This document shows, in pieces, positions 33,236-42,125 of a stretch of DNA of 64,000 nt. Each line of letters starts with the position of its first letter. Within the stretch, counting starts at the first letter, position 1. Under the pieces are notes generated by a model. It was not told the origin of the DNA. It saw nothing but the letters and a program-made list of their open reading frames with translations, and made no database searches. Source of the DNA: CAXTPV01 sp965276715 (GTDB lineage: Bacteria > Pseudomonadota > Alphaproteobacteria > Acetobacterales > Acetobacteraceae). The stretch lies in assembly GCA_965276715.1 (NCBI GenBank), contig OZ255622.1, positions 1,240,001 to 1,304,000 of the forward strand. Reading direction: 5' to 3'. A program made the translations under genes and the position numbers.

Positions 33236-35320
33236 TTAGTGATGTTGCGGCCGTGCGGGCGGCGGGGCGGGACGGGGCGCGGGGCGAGGCGGAGCGGCGG
33301 GACGCGGCGGTGCCGCGAAGTGCGGCGCGGCCGGACGTGGTGGAGGCGCGAAATGTGGCGCCGACGGCCGTGCCGGCGGAGCGAAATGCGGCGCCGGGGG
33401 GCGAGGTGCAGGGGGGCGGGGTGCAGGGGGGCGGGGTGCCTGGATGTGCGGCTGTGGCCGGGGCGGCTCGACGCGCTGTGCCGCCGGTTGCCCGGGACGC
33501 TGGATCGCCGGCATCGGGCGGCCCACGGGAACGACATGGGGTGGCACGGGAGGACGCGGCGCCTGCGGGCGAACCGGACCTGGCCCACCGTGATTGGCCA
33601 TGGCATGCGCGGCAAGTCCGGCTCCCGCGGCGCCGGCCGCGGCCCCCGCCACCAGCCCTGCGTGTCCCGGCTCAGGCCGTCCCGGTGCGCCCGGGGGCGT
33701 CCGCGTCTCCTGACCCTGATGTGGAACGACCGGGGGCGGCGCGACGGGACGGCCGGTCACGACCTGCTCGTGCGGGCGAAGCCCAGGCAGGCGGCCCGGG
33801 ACAGGGGCCCCGGGCCGGAAGGCAGCCTGCGCCGGCTGTCCCGGAGCGCCCCGGAACGGCAGCCGTCCGTTCTGCAGATGCTGCGGATGAAAGAAGGTGG
33901 GGTTGATCGCGGGGCCGTGGCCAGGCGTGCCGCGGCGAGCGTCCGGCGGCGGGGCGCCGAGCACCGAATGTCCGACCGGCGACGGGCGCGCCTGCCGGAA
34001 GGCGGCTGGCGTGAAGTTGTGGGCGGTCCGGCCCATCGGCTGTCCGCGCATGATCGCGTCGCGTGGCGCCAGCGTGGCGCCACGGCGATTGGCGTAGTTG
34101 TTGAAATTGTTGACGTGCACGTTGGTGATCGAGACGTTGCGGATGTTGCGGACGTCGACCCGGTTGACCCGGTCGAAGTAGCCGCGGTCGCCGCGATAGG
34201 GCGGATAGTAGGGCTCGTTCGGCCCGAGCGGGATCCAGCCGACGGCGCCCGCGGCAAGCGCGCCGATCGCCGCCCCCGCGACGGCGGCGGCGCCGATGTC
34301 GGTCCAGCTCACCAGCGCCGGCGCGTAGACCGGCTCGGCGTAATCCGCCTCGGGAGCGCCCTCGTCGCCCGGCACCCAGCCCCATTGGCCGCCATCGTCG
34401 ATCCAGCGCCCGTAATGGAACGGCGCGAAACCCCAGGGTGCGTCGTCGACCCAGGTCCAGCCCCAGGGCTGGACATAGGCCCAGTGGCCCTCGCGATAGG
34501 GTGTCCATCCGGCCTGGACCGGCGGATACCAGACATGCCCGTATTGCGGCGACGGCCGCCAGGTCCCGACATTGGCGAGCGAGCGGCAGCCGGTCATGTT
34601 GGCGACCGAAGGCGGCAACGCGCCGTTGCCGTGCGCGATCTCGGCCAGCATGGCGGCCAGGAACGGGTCGGGCTGGGTCGACGGCGCGACGTTGCCCGAC
34701 AACCGGTCGGTGCCGGTGATGGTCGCGGTCTGGCCTGCCGCGATCTGGAGTTGCACGCCGGTCGCGGTCAACTGGCCGCCGCCCTGCACGACGGTGATGG
34801 TGGTGGGCGTGGTGCTGTCGCCGGCAACGATCTCGTATTGGCCCTGCCCCGCCAACTGCAGCACGCCGCGCGGGGTCGCGATGGTGTTGACGGCTCCCTG
34901 CGCCTGCGGCCCGAGGGCCAGGAACAGGCGGCCTTGCGGCTCGCTGGTCACGAACTGGGTGTCATCGAGGGTCGCCATGTCGAGTTCGGTCCCGCCATCG
35001 AGCGCGGCGAGATTGTTGCCCACCTCGATCTCGGCGTGGCCGCCGGCCTGCGCGAAAACGGCGTCACCGGTGGTGACCGGGTAGTTGACGGTGGCAGCGG
35101 TCCAGGCGGTCGAGCCGGTCTCGGCGGCGGCATGGAACGAGACGCTGCCGTTGATCGCCGACAGCCGGCCCACCCTGGCCGGCGGCGCCGCGCCGTTGGA
35201 TGTCGGGGCTTCGTCGGCGGGCGGCGGCGGGGCCTGCGCCGCCGCGATGTCGGCCCAGCCGAAGGACAGCGACAGGCTGGTCGCCGCGAGCAGCCTCGCG
35301 GTCCGGCTTTGGAATGACAT
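33236..35320 (-). CDS. DUF6600/FecR-like exported protein with Pro-rich C-terminus
   Basis: A 694-aa exported protein. It has a signal peptide (ADIAAAQAP) and a FecR-like beta domain (about 50-200; LSAINGSVSFHAAAETG, GDAVFAQAGGHAEIEVGNN, TIATPRGVLQL). A Trp/Tyr-rich region follows, with repeats such as WRPSPQYGHVWYPP, WTPYREGHWAYVQPWGWTW and APFHYGRWID, diagnostic of DUF6600. A short hydrophobic segment (IGAAAVAGAAIGALAAGAVG) and a long disordered Pro/Ala/His/Arg tail with PRPPAP and PAPHFAPP repeats complete it. An envelope or stress-related role is plausible but unproven. The ATG at 35320 follows an AGGAGAGG site; a GTG directly before it is also possible. Confidence 0.8.
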   Translation of the reverse strand: MSFQSRTARLLAATSLSLSFGWADIAAAQAPPPPADEAPTSNGAAPPARVGRLSAINGSVSFHAAAETGSTAWTAATVNYPVTTGDAVFAQAGGHAEIEVGNNLAALDGGTELDMATLDDTQFVTSEPQGRLFLALGPQAQGAVNTIATPRGVLQLAGQGQYEIVAGDSTTPTTITVVQGGGQLTATGVQLQIAAGQTATITGTDRLSGNVAPSTQPDPFLAAMLAEIAHGNGALPPSVANMTGCRSLANVGTWRPSPQYGHVWYPPVQAGWTPYREGHWAYVQPWGWTWVDDAPWGFAPFHYGRWIDDGGQWGWVPGDEGAPEADYAEPVYAPALVSWTDIGAAAVAGAAIGALAAGAVGWIPLGPNEPYYPPYRGDRGYFDRVNRVDVRNIRNVSITNVHVNNFNNYANRRGATLAPRDAIMRGQPMGRTAHNFTPAAFRQARPSPVGHSVLGAPPPDARRGTPGHGPAINPTFFHPQHLQNGRLPFRGAPGQPAQAAFRPGAPVPGRLPGLRPHEQVVTGRPVAPPPVVPHQGQETRTPPGAPGRPEPGHAGLVAGAAAGAAGAGLAAHAMANHGGPGPVRPQAPRPPVPPHVVPVGRPMPAIQRPGQPAAQRVEPPRPQPHIQAPRPPAPRPPAPRPPAPHFAPPARPSAPHFAPPPRPAAPHFAAPPRPAAPPRPAPRPAPPPARPQHH

Positions 35321-35425
35321 CACGCCGCCTCTCCTTGCATCACGCCCCGCACCAATGTGTGCAGCCGGGTCGTGTCAGAATGAAGGTGGCTTTGTCACCA
35401 TCCCGTCACAGGAGCGGAAGCGGAC

Positions 35426-35620
35426 GTGCGAAAAACGGTGATGATCGCGGGCGTGATCGGACTGCTGTTCGGTTTGCTGTTCCTCGGACAGGGCACCGGC
35501 TATTTTCCCTATCCGAGATCGAGCTTCATGGTCGACCAGACGCCCTGGGCATATCGCGGCGTGGGACTCGCGGCGCTTGGCGTCGCCGCGATCCTGGTGT
35601 CGCGCTCGATCGGACGCTGA
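35426..35620 (+). CDS. Small inner-membrane protein, function unknown
   Basis: A 64-aa protein with two hydrophobic helices (VMIAGVIGLLFGLLFLGQG and VGLAALGVAAILVS) flanking a conserved-looking loop YFPYPRSSFMVDQTPWAYRG. I recall short proteins with this GQG...SSFM...W.YRG pattern in many proteobacteria, so it is likely a real conserved gene. It starts with GTG at 35426 and stands alone, divergent from the DUF6600 gene and convergent with the large secreted protein gene. Confidence 0.75.
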   Translation: MRKTVMIAGVIGLLFGLLFLGQGTGYFPYPRSSFMVDQTPWAYRGVGLAALGVAAILVSRSIGR

Positions 35621-35631
35621 CCGGACCTCAT

Positions 35632-37440
35632 CTAAGGTACGAGGTGGGTGATGTAGGTGCCCCAGTTCGCGAGCGGTGAACGCGGATGCGTCGACGTGTC
35701 GGGGATGTATTCGTTGGCCAGCCACAGCGTGCCGTCCTCGGCGACCGCGGTCGCCCCATAGTCGCCCCAGCGTCCGACTCCGGCGCCGCCGTAGGCGGCG
35801 TAGGCGGTGAAGCCGTCGTCGGGCAGCGCGCCGATGCCGGACAGCTCGACGGAACCGGTCTTGCCGCTGGACGAGATCGGGATGACCGCGGTGCTCGGGT
35901 ACGAGGTCGGGCCGGTCACGGTGACGCCGATGGCGCCCTTGCCGCCGACCGGCATCGCGATCGCCGGGTAGAGCAGGCTTACGCCGGCGGGTGCGACGAT
36001 CGCGCCCTGGCTGGCGACCGAGGCCTTCAGGGCGGCCGCACCCCCCGAGACGTCGAGGCTGAACCAGGCGACCGCGTCATAGCTGTATTGCGCGCCCGTG
36101 ACCGCGGTGCCGATCACGGTCCAGACGCGGCCGTCGACATAGACGGGCGTCGAGCCCACGCGAGAGTCGCCGCCGTCGAGAAGTGGCACCGGCGCGTTGA
36201 GACCGGAGGGACCGCCGAGCGGCCGCGACCCGTCCGCCTGCACCGCCGGCGGCAGGATGCCGCCCGACGCATTGCCGTAGCTCTGCGAGGGCGCGGCGAC
36301 CTTGGCGAGCTGCAGGCTCGGCGCCGGCTTGGCGAGCGAGGCGGTGTTGCTGATGGCGAGGATGTCGACGGTCTTCGCGGTGCCCGATGCGGTCAGGTCG
36401 GCCTGGCTTTCGACCAGATACTCCGTGCCGTTGCCGGTGGCGGCGAAGCGGCCGCCAGGCGGCACGACGGTCGGGTGGACGGTGAAGTCGCCCGGGCGCG
36501 GCTTGAACTCGACGATCGTCGGCAGCGTGCCCGTGGCGAGAGCGGTTTTCGACATCGCGTAGATCTTGGCGCCGGCGAATGCGCTGCTGCTGATGCCGAA
36601 CAGGTTCGACGTGATGAACAGGCCGTTCTTGTCGGTCCCGATCTGCTGGTAGTCGGGGAAGCAGGGGCAGCCCTTGACCGTCGGGTTGGTGGTCTCGAAG
36701 GAGTAGAGATTGTAGACGCCGGTGGGGTCCGCGGTCGCGCTGACGGCCACGAACTGCACCGAGATGTTGAGTGCGTTGCCGCTGGCGTCGTTCAGCGTCG
36801 CCCATTCCACGACGATGAAGCGCTTCAGGTCCGGATCGTAGTAGGCGCGCGGATCCGACAGCGACGGGCCCTGCTGGGTCGGCGTGACGGCCCGGTTGAT
36901 CTCGGAGACCTGGTTGAAGAAGCGGTTCGTCGAGACGGGCGCCGCGAGCAGCGGATCGCCCTTGGTGTCATAGACCTCGAGCGCGTTGTTGACGGCTTCC
37001 ACGATGTATCCGTTGCCGACGGCCAGCGCCTGGTCGGGCGGCTCGAGACTGAACTGGTTGCCGTTGTCGGCGATCACGCGCTGGTCGTAGTGGTCGATGC
37101 CGCTGAAGCCCTTCAGGCTGCTCGGCACCAGGGTGGTCAGCGCCAGGCTGTCGGCCAGCTTCAGGGCGGCATCCTTGGCGCCGGCCGAGGCCGAGCCGAT
37201 GCCAGGCGGCATGAGGGGCCTGGGCATCGCGCGGAACTCGAGGGCGGGCGACGCGCCGGCGCGCGAGAGGCCCGGAGCGGGCTTCGACGCGAGGCCGGCG
37301 GCCAGGGCGGCCAGGTTGATCCGGCCCGCGCTCAGCGGTTGTCCGTAGACGGTGCTGTCGATGGTTGCGGCCGTCGCCGGCAGGCTCGACGCCGCGAGCA
37401 GCGTGGATGCCAGCAGTGCCATCTTGTCTCGGCTCTTCAT
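35632..37440 (-). CDS. Large exported protein of unknown function
   Basis: A 602-aa protein with a signal peptide (LAASSLPATAATID). The mature part is rich in Gly, Ala, Ser, Thr and Val with beta-sheet-like patterning: NQFSLEPPDQALAVGNGYIV, VNNALEVYDTKG, DPRAYYDPDLKRFIVVEW, CPCFPDYQQIGTDKNGLFIT and the C-terminal RWGDYGATAVAEDGTLWLAN. The recurrent 'aspartate-G-x-W/hydrophobic' elements suggest a beta-propeller-like fold, and CPC is a possible disulfide. I recall such proteins annotated only as hypothetical. The ATG at 37440 is chosen because it directly precedes the signal peptide; an ATG at 37458 would add six residues. Confidence 0.6.
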   Translation of the reverse strand: MKSRDKMALLASTLLAASSLPATAATIDSTVYGQPLSAGRINLAALAAGLASKPAPGLSRAGASPALEFRAMPRPLMPPGIGSASAGAKDAALKLADSLALTTLVPSSLKGFSGIDHYDQRVIADNGNQFSLEPPDQALAVGNGYIVEAVNNALEVYDTKGDPLLAAPVSTNRFFNQVSEINRAVTPTQQGPSLSDPRAYYDPDLKRFIVVEWATLNDASGNALNISVQFVAVSATADPTGVYNLYSFETTNPTVKGCPCFPDYQQIGTDKNGLFITSNLFGISSSAFAGAKIYAMSKTALATGTLPTIVEFKPRPGDFTVHPTVVPPGGRFAATGNGTEYLVESQADLTASGTAKTVDILAISNTASLAKPAPSLQLAKVAAPSQSYGNASGGILPPAVQADGSRPLGGPSGLNAPVPLLDGGDSRVGSTPVYVDGRVWTVIGTAVTGAQYSYDAVAWFSLDVSGGAAALKASVASQGAIVAPAGVSLLYPAIAMPVGGKGAIGVTVTGPTSYPSTAVIPISSSGKTGSVELSGIGALPDDGFTAYAAYGGAGVGRWGDYGATAVAEDGTLWLANEYIPDTSTHPRSPLANWGTYITHLVP

Positions 37441-37514
37441 GTCCGGTCGTTTCCCCATCGGATGATGTTGCATCAGACCCTGCATGGGGCGTGCCGCGCA
37501 ACCCTTCGCACGCG

Positions 37515-37964
37515 TCAAGCGGCGCGGGTCGCGTGCCGGGCGCGGTCCTGGATGGCGCGCGCCATCGAGTCGACGCCGTTGCTGCGGTTGGACGTCAGCG
37601 ACCGGATCAGTCCCAGATCCTTGAGGAAGGCCGGATCGGTCGCCAACACCTCGGCCGCCGGCCTGCCGGAATAGACACGCAGCACCAGACGGACCAGACC
37701 GGCCACGATCGTGCTGTCCGATCCGCCGGCGAAGACCATCCTGCCCTCGCGCACATCGTCCTCGAGCCAGACCTGTGCCAGGCACCCGCGCAGTCGGTGC
37801 GCGTCGTCGCACCAGGCGGCGGGCAGCTTGGGCAGCTTGCGGCCCTGGTCGATGATGTACTCGTAGTAGGTCTCGTCGTCATCGAACAAGGCGAGCTCGG
37901 CGCGGATCTCCTCGACCGCGTCCGCCGCCGTCGGCTCGTCGGGTTGGACGAACGGATCGTTCAC
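37515..37964 (-). CDS. sufE: SufE-family sulfur acceptor protein
   Basis: A 149-aa protein that takes persulfide sulfur from a cysteine desulfurase for Fe-S cluster assembly. The active Cys sits in RLRGCLAQVWL, matching the family GC(Q/L)(S/A)QVW site. The helix EIRAELALFDDDETYYEYIIDQG precedes it, and the C-terminal SLTSNRSNGVDSMARAI matches the usual L(T/S)xxRxNGLxxM pattern. It overlaps the end of hslU by 4 bp, forming a three-gene hslV-hslU-sufE run. Confidence 0.9.
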   Translation of the reverse strand: MNDPFVQPDEPTAADAVEEIRAELALFDDDETYYEYIIDQGRKLPKLPAAWCDDAHRLRGCLAQVWLEDDVREGRMVFAGGSDSTIVAGLVRLVLRVYSGRPAAEVLATDPAFLKDLGLIRSLTSNRSNGVDSMARAIQDRARHATRAA

Positions 37965-39277
37965 AGGATGAACCGGCTCAGGTCACCCTTCTGGGCCAGG
38001 GGCGACACCTTCTCGTGGACATAGGCCGCGTCCACCCTGACGCTGTCGCCGGGACGATCGGACGCGGTGAAGCTCACCTCCTCGAGCAGCTTCTCGAGCA
38101 CGGTCGCCAGACGCCGCGCGCCGATATTCTCGACCCGGTCGTTGATGTCGGCGGCCAAGTCGGCCAGCGCGTCGATCGCGTCGTCGGCGAAGGTCAGCGC
38201 CACGCGCTCGGTACCGAGCAGCTGGGCGTATTGCTTGAGCAGCGAATGCTCGGGCTCGACCAGGATGCGGCGCAGGTCGGCGCGCGAGAGCGGAGACAGC
38301 TCGACGCGGATCGGCAGGCGGCCCTGCAGCTCGGGCAGCAGGTCGGCGGGCTTGGCGAGGTGGAACGCGCCCGACGCGATGAACAGGATGTGGTCGGTCT
38401 TCACCGGCCCATACTTGGTCGAGACCGTGGTGCCCTCGATCAGCGGCAGCAGGTCGCGCTGCACGCCCTCGCGGCTGACGTCGCCGCCGCGGAAGCCGCC
38501 CTCGGTGGTGCGCGCGCAGACCTTGTCGATCTCGTCGATGAAGACGATCCCGTGCTCCTGCGCGTGCTCGACCGCCTCGCGCGTGAGGCTGTCATTGTCG
38601 AGCAGCCGGTCGGCCTCGTCGCGCGCGAGGGCCGCGCGCGCCTCGGGCACGCCCATCCGCTTCTGCTGTTCCTTGCGGCCGAACATGCCCTTCATCATTT
38701 CGGACAGGTTGATGACCTGGCCGGGCGGCATGCCGGGCATGTCCATCTGCCCGACCGGCGCACCGCCGTCGGCGACCGACACCTCAACCTCCTTGCCCTC
38801 GAGCTCGCCGTTGCGGAGCATGGTGCGGAACTTGTTCTTGGTCTCGGCCGACGCGGTGGCGCCGACAAGGGCGTCGACCAGCTTGTCCTCGGCGGCTTGG
38901 TCGGCGCGGGTCTGCACGTCGCGGCGCTTGAGATCCCGGAGCATGGTCAAACTCGCTTCGACAAGATCGCGCACGATGCTCTCGACGTCGCGGCCGACAT
39001 AGCCGACCTCGGTGAACTTGGTCGCCTCGACCTTGAGGAACGGCGCCTGCGCCAGCTTGGCCAGCCTGCGTGCGATCTCGGTCTTGCCGCAACCGGTGGG
39101 GCCGATCATCAGGATGTTCTTGGGCACCACCTCCTCGCGCACGCCCTCGGGCAACTGCGCGCGGCGCCAGCGGTTGCGCAGCGCGATCGCGACGGCGCGC
39201 TTGGCGTCGTTCTGGCCGACGATGAAACGGTCGAGCTCGCCCACGATCTCGCGCGGCGAATAGGTGGGTGTGTCCAT
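37961..39277 (-). CDS. hslU: HslU, ATPase of the HslUV protease
   Basis: AAA+ unfoldase of the two-part cytoplasmic HslUV protease, 438 aa, the normal size. Features are the N-terminal SPREIVGELDRFIVGQ, Walker A (GPTGCGKTE), the pore-loop segment GYVGRD, the variable I-domain (about 110-230), Walker B (IVFIDEIDKV), the sensor region and the C-terminal QKGDLSRFIL tail that docks into HslV. It lies 10 bp after hslV and overlaps sufE. Confidence 0.97.
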   Translation of the reverse strand: MDTPTYSPREIVGELDRFIVGQNDAKRAVAIALRNRWRRAQLPEGVREEVVPKNILMIGPTGCGKTEIARRLAKLAQAPFLKVEATKFTEVGYVGRDVESIVRDLVEASLTMLRDLKRRDVQTRADQAAEDKLVDALVGATASAETKNKFRTMLRNGELEGKEVEVSVADGGAPVGQMDMPGMPPGQVINLSEMMKGMFGRKEQQKRMGVPEARAALARDEADRLLDNDSLTREAVEHAQEHGIVFIDEIDKVCARTTEGGFRGGDVSREGVQRDLLPLIEGTTVSTKYGPVKTDHILFIASGAFHLAKPADLLPELQGRLPIRVELSPLSRADLRRILVEPEHSLLKQYAQLLGTERVALTFADDAIDALADLAADINDRVENIGARRLATVLEKLLEEVSFTASDRPGDSVRVDAAYVHEKVSPLAQKGDLSRFIL

Positions 39278-39287
39278 GGGCGTGCTT

Positions 39288-39848
39288 TCAGCGGACCGGG
39301 ATCGTTTCGACGATCAGCGAATGGTTGGTGTAGACGCAGATGTCGGCCGCGATCGCCATCGCCCGGCGCGCGATCTCCTCGGAGTTGAGCCCCTCGACGG
39401 TGGCGAGCGCACGCGCGGCGGCCAGCGCGTAGTTGCCGCCCGAGCCGATGGCGATGATGCCGTCCTCGGGTTCGAGGACGTCGCCATTGCCGGTCAGCGT
39501 GAAGGCGCGCTCGGCGTCGGCGACCGCCATCATCGCCTCCAGCCGGCGCAGATAGCGGTCGGTGCGCCAGTCCTTGGCGAGCTCGACGCAGGCGCGTTCG
39601 AGCTGGCCCGGATAGCGGTCGAGCTTGGCTTCGAGCCGCTCGAGCAGGGTGAAGGCGTCGGCGGTGGCGCCGGCGAAGCCGGACAGGATCGAGTTGTCGG
39701 GGCCGATGCGGCGCACCTTGCGTGCATTCCCCTTCACCACCGTCTGGCCCATCGTCACCTGGCCGTCGCCGGCCATCGTGACGCCGGTAGGATTGCGTAC
39801 GCACAGGATGGTGGTGCCGTGCCAGCCGACGGGGTCATCAGTGTTCAT
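39288..39848 (-). CDS. hslV: HslV, peptidase of the HslUV protease
   Basis: Threonine peptidase of the proteasome-beta-like fold, 186 aa. The mature N-terminus begins at Thr12 in HGTTILCVR after an 11-residue propeptide, longer than in enterobacteria but usual for this class. Also seen are VTMAGDGQVTMGQTVVK, the SGFAGATADAFTLLERLE core and GSGGNYALAAARAL. The ATG at 39848 is divergent from hisB, with about 78 bp between them to hold both promoters. Confidence 0.97.
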   Translation of the reverse strand: MNTDDPVGWHGTTILCVRNPTGVTMAGDGQVTMGQTVVKGNARKVRRIGPDNSILSGFAGATADAFTLLERLEAKLDRYPGQLERACVELAKDWRTDRYLRRLEAMMAVADAERAFTLTGNGDVLEPEDGIIAIGSGGNYALAAARALATVEGLNSEEIARRAMAIAADICVYTNHSLIVETIPVR

Positions 39849-39926
39849 GACGGGCTCAGATGGCGCGCCCGGCGTGCGGAACAAGCATCGTAGCGGGCGC
39901 GCGCGCGATCCTGTAGGAAGCGAGCG

Positions 39927-40523
39927 ATGCAGAACGGGCGGCGCGCGAAGGTCGAACGGCGGACCGGCGAGACCGCGGTCACGGTCACGCTCGACCTGGA
40001 CGGGACCGGCGATGCCAGCATCGCGACCGGCATCGGGTTCCTCGACCATATGCTGATCTCCCTTGCCCGGCATGCGCTGATCGACCTCGCGGTCGAGGCG
40101 TCCGGCGACCTGCATGTCGACTTCCACCACACGACCGAGGATGTGGGGATCGTGCTCGGCCAGGCGCTGGTGGCAGCACTGGCCGACAAGCGTGGCATCA
40201 GGCGCTTCGGTAGTGCTGCCGTGCCGATGGACGAGGCGCTGGTGGACGCCGCGATCGATCTCTCCGGACGGCCCTACCTCGCCTGGAACGCCGGCTTCAC
40301 CCGCGACAAGATCGGCGCGATGGACACCGAGCTGTTCGAGGAGTTCTTCCGCGCGTTGGCGATGAACGGCCTGATGGCGCTGCACGTGACCAAGCGTGCC
40401 GGGCGCAACGACCATCACGTGGCCGAAGCCTGCTTCAAGGCGGTGGCGCGCGCGTTGCGGGAGGCCGTCGAGCCGGATCCGCGTGCCGCATCCATGATCC
40501 CATCGACCAAGGGCGCGCTGTGA
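39927..40523 (+). CDS. hisB: Imidazoleglycerol-phosphate dehydratase
   Basis: Manganese-dependent dehydratase of histidine biosynthesis, converting imidazole glycerol phosphate to imidazole acetol phosphate. It is 198 aa, monofunctional. Metal-binding motifs are intact: GFLDHML, DFHHTTEDVGI, GRNDHHVAEACFK and the C-terminal PSTKG. It heads the operon hisB - DUF2628 - hisH - GNAT - hisA - hisF - hisE - HIT, whose genes mostly overlap by 1-7 bp. Confidence 0.97.
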   Translation: MQNGRRAKVERRTGETAVTVTLDLDGTGDASIATGIGFLDHMLISLARHALIDLAVEASGDLHVDFHHTTEDVGIVLGQALVAALADKRGIRRFGSAAVPMDEALVDAAIDLSGRPYLAWNAGFTRDKIGAMDTELFEEFFRALAMNGLMALHVTKRAGRNDHHVAEACFKAVARALREAVEPDPRAASMIPSTKGAL

Positions 40524-40891
40524 GGGTCTACACCGCGCATCGTCGCGGCGGCCGGCTCGCGCTGGTGCCGGAAGGCGGCAGTCTCGGCGCCCTGCTGTTC
40601 GGGCCGCTCTGGCTCGCGCTGCACGGCGCCTGGCTGGCGGCGCTCGCGAGCGCGATCGTCGAGCTCGCCCTCGGACGGGCGGCAGCCCTGCATCCGGGCG
40701 GACCGTGGCCGGTGGCGCTGCTGGCAGGGGTGACGGCCGCCATCGGGATGTTCGGCCAGGATCTGCGGCGTCTGGAGCTGGCCGCCGGCGGGTATGCGCC
40801 GTTCGGGCTGGTCGCCGGCCGGTTCGTCGACGACGCGCGCCTCAGGCTGGCCGACCGCGAGCGCCCCTCCCCCGGCATCGGCAAAACCTGA
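40520..40891 (+). CDS. DUF2628-type small membrane protein in the his operon
   Basis: A 123-aa inner-membrane protein with hydrophobic helices (GALLFGPLWLALHGAWLAAL and VALLAGVTAAIGMFGQDL). It fits the DUF2628 pattern, including an N-terminal VYTAHRR and a C-terminal RRLELAAGGYAPFGLVAGR. It overlaps hisB by 4 bp and hisH by one base, so its expression is tied to histidine synthesis genes. I recall it in this position in related alphaproteobacteria. No role in histidine synthesis is known. Confidence 0.8.
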   Translation: MRVYTAHRRGGRLALVPEGGSLGALLFGPLWLALHGAWLAALASAIVELALGRAAALHPGGPWPVALLAGVTAAIGMFGQDLRRLELAAGGYAPFGLVAGRFVDDARLRLADRERPSPGIGKT

Positions 40892-41550
40892 TGATGCGGG
40901 TGGCCGTGGTCGACTACGCGGGCGGCAACCTCGCCTCCGCGTCCAGGGCGCTCGCGCACGTGGCGGCGCGGGCCGGGATCGGCGCCACCATCACGGTCAC
41001 CGACGAGCCGTCGGTGATCGGGCGCGCCGACCGGATCGTGATGCCCGGCCAGGGCGCCTTCGCCGATTGCAGGCGGGGTCTCGATGCGGCACCCGGCCTG
41101 CTCGACGCGATCGAGCGCCGGACCAGCGAGGGCGCGCCGTTCCTCGGCATCTGCGTCGGCATGCAGTTGATGGCCGAGCGCGGTCTCGAGCATCGGACCA
41201 CGCCGGGCCTGGGCTGGATCGCGGGCGAGATCGCGCTGATGCTGCCGGCGCCCGGCGCGGCACCGATGCGGCTGCCGCAGATCGGCTGGAACGCGCTCGA
41301 GTTCACGCCTGGGACGCACCAGCTTCTCGAGGGCATCGAGGCGGGCGACCATGTCTATTTCGTGCACAGCTACGCACTCGCGGGCGGCGAGGCGGCCGAT
41401 CTGCTGGCGACCACGTCCTATGGTGGTTTGCCCAGGGCCGCGATCGTCGCGCGCGGCAACCGCGCCGGCACGCAGTTCCATGTGGAGAAGAGCCAGGAGG
41501 TCGGGCTGCGGCTGCTCGCCAACTTCCTGCGCTGGACGCCCGGCGCGTGA
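40891..41550 (+). CDS. hisH: Imidazole glycerol phosphate synthase, glutaminase subunit
   Basis: A class I glutamine amidotransferase that supplies ammonia to HisF, 219 aa. It has the nucleophile Cys in FLGICVGMQLM, and the His-Glu pair in TQFHVEKSQ, where most homologues have FHPEKS; the Pro-to-Val change is a small oddity. VVDYAGGNLAS at the N-terminus and YFVHSYAL are typical. The start is the ATG at 40891 overlapping the preceding TGA, or the next ATG at 40894. Confidence 0.95.
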   Translation: MMRVAVVDYAGGNLASASRALAHVAARAGIGATITVTDEPSVIGRADRIVMPGQGAFADCRRGLDAAPGLLDAIERRTSEGAPFLGICVGMQLMAERGLEHRTTPGLGWIAGEIALMLPAPGAAPMRLPQIGWNALEFTPGTHQLLEGIEAGDHVYFVHSYALAGGEAADLLATTSYGGLPRAAIVARGNRAGTQFHVEKSQEVGLRLLANFLRWTPGA

Positions 41551-42125
41551 GCGGCGAGCGGTCGCGCGCGATCGGCGTCGACAAGCTGACCTCGATCAGC
41601 GACGACGACATGCAGGCGCTCTGCGAGGCGACCGATTCGGCCATCCTCGACGGCGGTGGGTTCGGCTGGGTCCACTCGCCGGGCCGGCAGACGCTCGAGC
41701 GCTACTATAACGGGCTGCTGCTGGTCCCCGAGCGCAGCCTGTTCGTCGGGCGCCTCGACGGCGTCATCGTGGGCGCGGCCCAGCTCGTCCGGCCCGCGCG
41801 CAACATGGAGGCGCAGGCGCTCGCGGCGACGCTGGCGCACAGCTATGTGGCCCCCTACGCCCGCGGCCACGGCATCGCGCGCCTGCTGACGATCAAGGTG
41901 GAGGAGGCGGCGCGCGCGCTCGGCTACCAGGTGCTCAATCTCGATGTGCGCGAGACCCAGGCGGCCGCGATCCGGATGTTCGAGCGGCTCGGCTTCGAGC
42001 GCTGGGGCTCACACCCCTGCTACGCGCGTGTCGACGGGCGCACGGTGGGCGGCCACTTCTATTTCAAGCGGCTGCAATCGGGCGAGAAGGCCGGACGTGC
42101 CTCCCCGTCCGAGGCCGCCCCATGA
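41547..42125 (+). CDS. GNAT-family N-acetyltransferase in the his operon
   Basis: A 192-aa acetyltransferase of the GNAT fold. The acetyl-CoA pyrophosphate-binding signature is recognisable in YVAPYARGHGIARLL (R/Q-x-x-G-x-G/A form). The C-terminal ETQAAAIRMFERLGFERWG is the usual 'A-I-x-x-Y/F-E-x-x-G-F' motif. GTG start at 41547 overlaps the hisH stop, and its own stop overlaps hisA. The substrate is unknown; it is inserted between hisH and hisA, which is common in this lineage as I recall. Confidence 0.85.
   Translation: MSGERSRAIGVDKLTSISDDDMQALCEATDSAILDGGGFGWVHSPGRQTLERYYNGLLLVPERSLFVGRLDGVIVGAAQLVRPARNMEAQALAATLAHSYVAPYARGHGIARLLTIKVEEAARALGYQVLNLDVRETQAAAIRMFERLGFERWGSHPCYARVDGRTVGGHFYFKRLQSGEKAGRASPSEAAP

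Noticed and set aside
33240..33480. Repeats at the DUF6600 gene end as a separate DNA repeat element
   Set aside because: They match the Pro/Ala/Arg-rich disordered tail of the protein and are explained by coding.
31535..35317. A 1,260-codon open frame on the plus strand
   Set aside because: It is antisense to the SfnB-like and DUF6600 genes, has repetitive Arg/Gly/Ala composition and no family motif.
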